Positions 7,817 through 12,067 of a stretch of DNA of 12,067 bases are shown here, one piece after another. A program made the translations under genes and the position numbers. The notes beneath the pieces were generated by a model that was given only the letters and a program-made list of their open reading frames with translations, was not told the DNA's origin and did no database searches. Source of the DNA: CAZCBD01 sp964496755 (GTDB lineage Bacteria > Bacteroidota > Ignavibacteria > Ignavibacteriales > Melioribacteraceae); contig CAZCBD010000073.1 in the NCBI GenBank assembly GCA_964496755.1, positions 1 to 12,067 on the forward strand. The letters run 5' to 3'. Positions within the stretch are counted from its first letter, which is position 1; each line of letters starts with the position of its first letter.

Positions 7817-8208
7817 TTATTTACCAGTCTATTTATTTTATCTAGCAAAAAATTAAAATCGTTGATAGGCTTCACCAAATAATCATCGAATAAGGTTTTA
7901 TCGAAAAGCATATTATTGGAAATTTTATTTTCGTAAGCAGTAATTACAATAATCGGAATATGAGAATACTTTTCATTTTCTTTTAAATACTGTGCTATTT
8001 CTATTCCATTGGTATGCTTATTATTCAGCGTTGTATTTTTAAGATTTATATCCATAATAATCAAATTAATTTCCTTGTTATCCAAGTACATTAAAATATC
8101 ATCTATATTTTCAGTAATTAAAATTTCATGATCGGTTTTATTAAACAAAAAAGCATAAAATTGTTGTGTAAACGGATCATCTTCAACTATTAAAATTTTT
8201 TTCTTCAT
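7813..8208 (-). CDS. Stand-alone CheY-like response regulator receiver
   Basis: This 131-residue protein is a single receiver domain. It has the acidic residues Glu9, Asp10 and Asp11 (LIVEDDPF), phospho-acceptor Asp53 (LIIMDINL), switch Thr90 (IVITAY) and Lys113 (LVKP). An insertion after Asp53 (KNTTLNNKHTNG) lengthens the beta3-alpha3 loop. There is no output domain, so it acts either by binding a partner when phosphorylated, as CheY binds the flagellar switch, or as a phosphate carrier in a relay. It begins 2 bases after the motB stop codon and its TGA overlaps the next ATG, so it belongs to the motA-motB transcript. No Shine-Dalgarno sequence is evident, so translation probably depends on ribosomes leaving motB. 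I avoid the name cheY because the position, not the sequence, suggests motor control. Confidence 0.93.
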   Translation of the reverse strand: MKKKILIVEDDPFTQQFYAFLFNKTDHEILITENIDDILMYLDNKEINLIIMDINLKNTTLNNKHTNGIEIAQYLKENEKYSHIPIIVITAYENKISNNMLFDKTLFDDYLVKPINDFNFLLDKINRLVNK

Positions 8209-8210
8209 AA

Positions 8211-8990
8211 TTAATTGTTATCTGTATATTTAACAATTATACTAATCCTACGATTAACCAAATCATATGGATTTTCTTTATTTCTCAAATGATTATCGGC
8301 ATAGCCACGTACTTCAACAATTCTACCTTTAGCGGGAATACCTCCGGCAATCAGTGCTTTTCTTGCTGCATTTGCTCTGTCGGTACTAAGTTCCCAATTT
8401 GTATATCCTTTGGCATTTGGCGGATACGGCCTGGCATCGGTATGGCCTTCTATTGAAATTTTATTATTTAGTTTTGCTAATTCGGCACCAATTTTTTTAA
8501 GTAAATCATAAGCCTTGGGTTTTAATTTTGAGCTACCTATTTCAAAAAAATTATTCTCGCTATTATCCATAATTTCGAATCGAATACCTTCATCAATAAT
8601 TTCAATCATTACTTGATCAATAATTCCTTTAAATTCTTTGCTCTCCGCTAGCTGATTAGTAAGTTCTTTACCCATTTTATAAAGTCGGTTTTGTTCTTGC
8701 TCACGTAATTCTTCATCAGTAAGTTTTTGTTTTACGGTTCTTCGTGAACCTGTTCCAAAACCTTCAATTACACTTCTACCCCCACCGGTTGTATATCCAA
8801 ACGGATCTTGAAAATAGCCCGCTACTTTTTCCTTTACTTCCTCACTTGAACTCAAAATCCAAAGTACAATAAAAAGAGCCATCATTGCGGTAACAAAATC
8901 TGCATACGCTACTTTCCATGCACCACCATGATGACCGCCGCCGCCTTTTTTACCTTTTTTTATTATAATCGGTTGATTTTCTTCGCCCAT
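8211..8990 (-). CDS. motB: Flagellar motor stator protein MotB
   Basis: MotB is the peptidoglycan-anchored half of the stator that couples ion flow to flagellar rotation. This 259-residue copy has the Lys/Gly/His-rich N-terminus and the single membrane helix VAYADFVTAMMALFIVLWIL (27-46), containing the essential ion-carrying Asp31. A plug and linker region follows (about 50-120). The OmpA/MotB peptidoglycan-binding domain (about 135-255) shows ISIEGHTDARPY, NWELSTDRANAARKAL and NRRISIIV. The N-terminus is close to proton-driven E. coli MotB, but ion choice is not proven. It starts 2 bases after the motA stop. AGAGG inside the motA end is a likely ribosome binding site, and an AAGGATGG sequence spans the ATG itself. 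The CheY-like gene follows 2 bases downstream. Confidence 0.97.
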   Translation of the reverse strand: MGEENQPIIIKKGKKGGGGHHGGAWKVAYADFVTAMMALFIVLWILSSSEEVKEKVAGYFQDPFGYTTGGGRSVIEGFGTGSRRTVKQKLTDEELREQEQNRLYKMGKELTNQLAESKEFKGIIDQVMIEIIDEGIRFEIMDNSENNFFEIGSSKLKPKAYDLLKKIGAELAKLNNKISIEGHTDARPYPPNAKGYTNWELSTDRANAARKALIAGGIPAKGRIVEVRGYADNHLRNKENPYDLVNRRISIIVKYTDNN

Positions 8991-8992
8991 CC

Positions 8993-9844
8993 TTATTTAC
9001 CTCTTAAGTATGTCTCAAGTTCTTGGAAAGTAGGGCGTACATCTTGAAACAAAGTACGGCGTCCGATTTCGACGGCAACAATAGGTGGATTTCCTTTTGC
9101 GTAAGCAATTACACAAGCTTTAATTGTTTCCAGATAACGAATATCATCTTCAAGCATATGCTCAATATTTGTAGCCAAAGGGCCAATTAAACCATAAGAC
9201 ATTAGGATGCCTAGAAAAGTGCCTACAAGTGCGGAAGCAACGTGATGCCCTACTGCTTCGGCACCTTCATTAATTGAACCCATTGTAATAATAATTCCAA
9301 GTACTGCGGCAACTATTCCTAATCCGGGAAATGCATCGCCCACTTTAGTTAGCAAATGTCCGATCGGTTTATTTTCACTTTCAAAGGTTTCTATTTCCAA
9401 GTCCATTAAAGCTTCAACTTCGTGCGGAGGCACTCCGCCTGAAAGCATAACTTTTAGCGTGTCACACACATATGAAACAGCAACTTTGTTTTTAATAAAA
9501 TGTTCATTCTTTGAAAGAATATCACTACTTTCGGGAGCTTCAATGTGCTTTTCAATTGCTAATAAACCATCTCTTTGGGCTACTAAAAACAAATCATAAA
9601 ACGATTTAAGCAATTCCAGATTATCTTCCTTTGAAGATTGATGAGCACTCATTGTTTTAGGTATTGCACCAAATATTTTTTTTACCACATCAAATGGAGC
9701 CGAAATAAGCAAACTTCCCATTGCAGCACCACCCAAAATAATAAACTCATTAATTTGAATAAGAACACCAAGATGGCCGCCGGCCATCATAAAGCCAACA
9801 ACCAGACTACCAAATACCATTGCAATTCCAATTATAACAAACAT
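8993..9844 (-). CDS. motA: Flagellar motor stator protein MotA
   Basis: MotA surrounds MotB in the inner membrane and contacts the rotor protein FliG. This 283-residue copy matches the E. coli type over its whole length. It has four membrane segments (about 1-20, 30-48, 170-190, 203-222) and a large cytoplasmic loop between the second and third. The stator prolines appear as Pro173 (AFPGLGIVAAVLGI) and Pro222 (LIGPLA). The loop has Arg91 and Glu98 (RDGLLAIE), equivalent to the charged residues that meet FliG. The N-terminus MFVIIGIAMVFGSLVVGFMM aligns with the family start, which supports the chosen ATG even though only a weak GTGA precedes it. The gene lies 41 bases after the receiver-HPt gene, and that gap shows no clear hairpin or promoter. 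motB follows after 2 bases. Confidence 0.97.
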   Translation of the reverse strand: MFVIIGIAMVFGSLVVGFMMAGGHLGVLIQINEFIILGGAAMGSLLISAPFDVVKKIFGAIPKTMSAHQSSKEDNLELLKSFYDLFLVAQRDGLLAIEKHIEAPESSDILSKNEHFIKNKVAVSYVCDTLKVMLSGGVPPHEVEALMDLEIETFESENKPIGHLLTKVGDAFPGLGIVAAVLGIIITMGSINEGAEAVGHHVASALVGTFLGILMSYGLIGPLATNIEHMLEDDIRYLETIKACVIAYAKGNPPIVAVEIGRRTLFQDVRPTFQELETYLRGK

Positions 9845-9885
9845 TTTATTTCACTTTTTTAGTTTTTATTTTTTTCAGCTTAATT

Positions 9886-10611
9886 TTACTTTTTTATTCT
9901 TTTTTCTTTTAGTTTATTAACTTCCGAGAAAATCTCATTTATTTTTGTTTCAATAAAAACCCAGTTACCCGGATTTGTTATTTCAATATTTTCTATTTCT
10001 GAAGCTGCATTTTTAATGATTTCATTATTTATTGTTGCACCTGCTCCTTTTAAATCATGAGCTACGCTCCGCAATAAATACTTATCTTTGGTCCTAACAC
10101 TACTTAGCAACTCTTCCTTTTTATCGTTAAATGTTCTGAGAAAAATATTAACCAGATCGGAATAATATTCTTCTTGAATTAGTATACTTTGATTATTTCT
10201 ATTCGAAGTTAAATAATTTAAGTTTAAATCAACGCCAAGAATTTCATTTAATGTTTCAACTATAATATCCTTTTGAAGAGGCTTAGATATTACTTTGGCA
10301 GCTCCTGCATCAATTGCCGCCAAAACATTTGTTCTTGCAGTATTTGCACTAACTACAACAACCGGAATATTTTTAATGGCATCAATTTCTTGTTTTTCTC
10401 TCAGCATTTTAATACCATTTAGATTTGGCATCAATAAATCTAAAAAGATTATATCCGGCTTTTCTCGGGTTGCTTTTTCTAATCCTTTAAGTCCGTCAGT
10501 ACAGGTAAGAACATCAACTCTATCATTTATAAAAAAATTTTGAAATGCTTTTAATATTAGTTCGGAATCATCAACAACTAAAATTCTAATATTTTTTACC
10601 GAGCTGTTCAA
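9886..10611 (-). CDS. Receiver-HPt phosphorelay protein between csrA and motA
   Basis: Residues of about 6-128 form a receiver with Asp14/Asp15 (LVVDDSE), phospho-acceptor Asp58 (IIFLDLLMPNLNG), Ser88 in the switch position and Lys110 (ISKP). After a linker, residues of about 145-235 form a histidine phosphotransfer domain with the signature SVAHDLKGAGATI, phospho-His185. Such proteins pass phosphate between a kinase and a final receiver, so this one could link the three-PAS kinase with the CheY-like protein or the receiver-HisKA protein of the same run. The start is taken as TTG, because an in-frame stop (that of csrA) lies two codons upstream and no in-frame ATG occurs before residue 61, inside the receiver. 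No clear ribosome binding site is seen. The gap to csrA is 6 bases, so it belongs to the fliW-csrA-motAB transcript. Confidence 0.92.
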   Translation of the reverse strand: MNSSVKNIRILVVDDSELILKAFQNFFINDRVDVLTCTDGLKGLEKATREKPDIIFLDLLMPNLNGIKMLREKQEIDAIKNIPVVVVSANTARTNVLAAIDAGAAKVISKPLQKDIIVETLNEILGVDLNLNYLTSNRNNQSILIQEEYYSDLVNIFLRTFNDKKEELLSSVRTKDKYLLRSVAHDLKGAGATINNEIIKNAASEIENIEITNPGNWVFIETKINEIFSEVNKLKEKRIKK

Positions 10612-10617
10612 AGTATT

Positions 10618-10857
10618 TTATTTAGAAATTTTTTTGATTTTAAATTCAGAGAGCTTATCTGAAATTTCAGTACTTAATTTACTGGCTTCCAATGTTTCTT
10701 GTTTAACTGTTTCATAAATTTCTTCCCGTAAGATTTTAACATCATTAGGAGCTTCAATTCCGATTTTCACTTGATGTTCGGAAACAGAAACAATGCTAAT
10801 AACAATATCAGAGCCAATTCTTATTTTTTCGTTTGGTTTTCTTTTTAATACCAGCAT
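10618..10857 (-). CDS. csrA: Carbon storage regulator / flagellar translation repressor CsrA
   Basis: CsrA is a small dimeric RNA-binding protein that blocks ribosome binding at GGA-containing sites. In FliW-bearing bacteria it mainly represses flagellin translation. The sequence begins MLVLKRKPNEKI and keeps the RNA-contacting residues Leu4, Arg6 and Arg44 (VKILREEIY), with the strands VISIVSVS and VKIGIEAP. At 79 residues it is longer than the 61-residue E. coli protein; the extra C-terminal helix is the part that FliW grips in the Bacillus/Geobacillus system, which fits the adjacent fliW gene. Its ribosome binding site AGGGA lies inside a near-consensus CsrA site (10861-10872), predicting autorepression. 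It is 14 bases after fliW and 6 bases before the receiver-HPt gene, whose frame it shares. Confidence 0.97.
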   Translation of the reverse strand: MLVLKRKPNEKIRIGSDIVISIVSVSEHQVKIGIEAPNDVKILREEIYETVKQETLEASKLSTEISDKLSEFKIKKISK

Positions 10858-10860
10858 ATT

Positions 10861-10872
10861 ACATCCCTGTTT
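10861..10872 (-). promoter_or_regulatory. Predicted CsrA binding site over the csrA ribosome binding site
   Basis: The minus strand reads AAACAGGGATGT. The published CsrA SELEX consensus is RUACARGGAUGU, so 11 of 12 positions agree. ACA and TGT can pair to display GGGA in a short loop, as in known sites. The AGGGA core is also the Shine-Dalgarno sequence, 6 bases before the csrA ATG, and the motif touches the fliW stop codon. A further GGGA at 10882-10879 could be a second, weaker contact for the CsrA dimer. Confidence 0.6.
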
Positions 10873-11261
10873 TAATCTTCCCGTTCTACAAATAATTGAT
10901 AATCAATCGGGAAATTATCGTCATCAATAATTTCCTGATAACCAGTATGTGTTTCTTCGCAAATATAAATAGGTGCTTTTAGATTTGCGGTAATTTTTGT
11001 TGGTTCCTTATTCAATTTTACAATTGAAAAAGCTTGATAGTTTTCTTTTTCCGGGTAATTGTCAAACAGCATCATAGCTGGTATTAATGGAAAAACTATT
11101 TCCGGTTCTTTTATGGAAGTGAGCCAAAAGAAGAAAGCATCTTCTTGCGAAAGCAAAACAAAATCTTTAAGACTTTCAAAACCAAATATTCCGTCTTTAA
11201 AATGAATTATTGTCTTTTCATCAAACTCAACTTCACCAAATTGCTTTGTTACTATTTTCAT
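10872..11261 (-). CDS. fliW: Flagellar assembly factor FliW
   Basis: FliW binds flagellin and, when flagellin is scarce, CsrA, so that free FliW releases CsrA repression of flagellar messages. From the chosen ATG the protein has 129 residues, normal for the family. Family features are visible: MKIVTKQFGEVEFDEKTIIHF at the start, DGIFGFESLKDFVLL, FFFWLTSIKEPEIVFPLIPA and KITANLKAPIYI. The frame also allows a TTG start 24 bases upstream (11285), but the eight added residues do not resemble the family N-terminus and have no ribosome binding site, so I prefer the ATG at 11261. The order flgL-fliW-csrA matches the conserved late-flagellar arrangement known from Firmicutes and elsewhere. About 100 bases separate it from flgL, and no clear sigma-28 or sigma-54 promoter is visible there. 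Confidence 0.95.
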   Translation of the reverse strand: MKIVTKQFGEVEFDEKTIIHFKDGIFGFESLKDFVLLSQEDAFFFWLTSIKEPEIVFPLIPAMMLFDNYPEKENYQAFSIVKLNKEPTKITANLKAPIYICEETHTGYQEIIDDDNFPIDYQLFVERED

Positions 11262-11323
11262 TTTTTTATCACATTTATTTAGCAAGAGTAATAGTTAACT
11301 TAGTTTAAGAATAATAATTTTTT

Positions 11324-11343
11324 TTCCTAATTACAATTAGGAA
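11324..11343. repeat. Inverted repeat (8-bp stem) between flgL and fliW
   Basis: TTCCTAAT (11324-11331) and ATTAGGAA (11336-11343) are perfect inverted copies around the 4-base loop TACA. In the minus-strand transcript the hairpin is followed by A residues rather than U residues, so it does not look like an intrinsic terminator for flgL. It could be an RNA-processing or stability element, a protein-binding palindrome, or an AT-rich accident. Confidence 0.5.
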
Positions 11344-11362
11344 GTAGTAAAACAATTTAATA

Positions 11363-12067
11363 TTAAAGAAAATCTAATAATGATTTTGGTAAAATCATCG
11401 ACGACATTTTATAAAATACATCTAAATTATATTGTTGCGTTTGCAACTCTAAAACCATTTTCGCCATGTCAACATCCTGTTCATTAGACAATAAGTTTTT
11501 TAATTCCAAATCCTGATTTTCCAGTAATTCACTTGTATCGGTCAATCTGTTTAATTTGTTTCCTGCATTCGAAAGCATATTTGTTACATGGCTACTGAAA
11601 CTATTTACAATTTCAATTTGTTTATCGTTCGGGCGAATACCGTTTCTTAAATTATCTCTAATACTTATAAGTGTATTAAATATATCCACATCCTGATTTC
11701 TTTCATAACTTAGCGAAGCAGTAGTTGCTTTTTCTTTCAGATTTGTTGTATCAAAAATAAAATCAATTTTGTTTGACGCATTTTTTATATGTATTCCATT
11801 TGCCTTATTGCCATCAATTGTTTGCAACTCTCCGGTACTTGCATCAAAAACAAAATCATTAACCGTTGAAGCAGCAATCACATTAGAACCACTATCTTCA
11901 ATCCTATATGTCATATTATAAGTGTTTGCAGCTGTCTTGGTGTATTGTGTATAAAGCGTAAATTCCGCACCATCGGCATTATAGATTTTTGTTGAAGTGG
12001 CCGGTAACGGTTGAGTTGAACCGATAGCTTGAGTAGAATCAATATTGCCAAGCTGTTTAATAACAGG
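11363..12067 (-). CDS. flgL: Flagellar hook-filament junction protein FlgL, C-terminal part, with a hook-type insert
   Basis: The frame is open to the right edge, giving the last 234 residues of a longer protein. The ATG at 11914 is internal, because coding sequence of the same frame continues upstream of it. The C-terminal 115 residues are typical of the flagellin/FlgL C-terminal helical domain: YERNQDVDIFNTLISIRDNL, AGNKLNRLTDT, NEQDVDMAKMVLELQTQQYN and the end LPKSLLDFL. FlgL (HAP3) forms the ring joining hook-associated protein FlgK to the flagellin filament and is exported by the flagellar type III apparatus. Visible residues of about 20-86 instead resemble the FlaE-type beta domain of the hook protein FlgE (ATSTKIYNADGAEFTLYTQY, KTAANTYN, FVFDASTGELQ), apparently as the surface-exposed middle domain. 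The call rests on the C-terminus and on fliW-csrA downstream. Confidence 0.87.
   Translation of the reverse strand, partial: PVIKQLGNIDSTQAIGSTQPLPATSTKIYNADGAEFTLYTQYTKTAANTYNMTYRIEDSGSNVIAASTVNDFVFDASTGELQTIDGNKANGIHIKNASNKIDFIFDTTNLKEKATTASLSYERNQDVDIFNTLISIRDNLRNGIRPNDKQIEIVNSFSSHVTNMLSNAGNKLNRLTDTSELLENQDLELKNLLSNEQDVDMAKMVLELQTQQYNLDVFYKMSSMILPKSLLDFL

Noticed and set aside
9638..9862. Plus-strand open frame of 74 codons
   Set aside because: It is antisense to the 5' part of motA. Its composition (Asn, His, Lys, Thr runs) is that of a shadow frame.
9845..9885. Promoter or terminator in the gap before motA
   Set aside because: I found no paired stem and no sigma-70, sigma-28 (TAAAGTTT/GCCGATAA) or sigma-54 (TGGC/TTGC) motif. 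Read-through from the upstream gene is the simpler reading.
10295..10543. Plus-strand open frame of 82 codons
   Set aside because: It lies antisense within the receiver domain of the receiver-HPt gene, with no ribosome binding site or recognisable motif.
11262..11285. Upstream TTG start for fliW adding eight residues
   Set aside because: The added residues do not fit the FliW N-terminus, which in the family begins at the MKI-type Met. No ribosome binding site precedes the TTG.

Overview
All recognisable genes lie on the minus strand, so transcription runs from the right edge to the left. The DNA is AT-rich and gene-dense, and no intergenic gap exceeds about 115 bases. The mix of genes suggests a flagellated, diderm member of the Bacteroidota/Chlorobi/Ignavibacteria side of the tree, Ignavibacteria being my best guess. 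The relevant genes are E. coli-type MotA/MotB, FliW with a long-form CsrA, a FlgL carrying a hook-type insert, a signal-peptide-bearing TPPII-like subtilase and an OPT transporter. The taxonomic assignment is an inference from gene content and composition only.

Block 1, right side (about 12067 to 8211): late-flagellar and motor genes in the order flgL (5' part beyond the window), fliW, csrA, a receiver-HPt protein, motA and motB. Spacing is tight: 2 to 14 bases between most genes, 41 bases before motA and about 100 bases between flgL and fliW. The 12 bases over the csrA ribosome binding site match the CsrA recognition consensus at 11 of 12 positions, which predicts that CsrA represses its own translation. 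FliW would relieve this by binding the CsrA C-terminal extension.

Block 2, middle (8208 to 4608), continues directly from motB with no evident break. It holds a stand-alone CheY-like receiver, a receiver fused to a lone HisKA-type helical domain with no ATPase domain, a 215-residue protein I do not recognise, and a soluble three-PAS histidine kinase. Together with the receiver-HPt protein upstream of motA, the run supplies one complete kinase, three receivers and two extra His-bearing modules, but no DNA-binding or enzymatic output domain. I infer a phosphorelay co-expressed with the flagellar stator.

Block 3, left side (4564 to 1), is a separate unit behind a near-consensus sigma-70 promoter (TTGACT, 17 bases, TAAAAT). 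It holds an unrecognised 291-residue membrane protein, a secreted tripeptidyl-peptidase-II-like subtilase, and the N-terminal 252 residues of an OPT-family oligopeptide transporter. The transporter start codon overlaps the protease stop codon (TAATG). This looks like a peptide-scavenging operon: proteolysis outside the cytoplasm coupled to uptake of the short peptides.

I saw no RNA genes, insertion sequences, CRISPR arrays, phage genes or origin.
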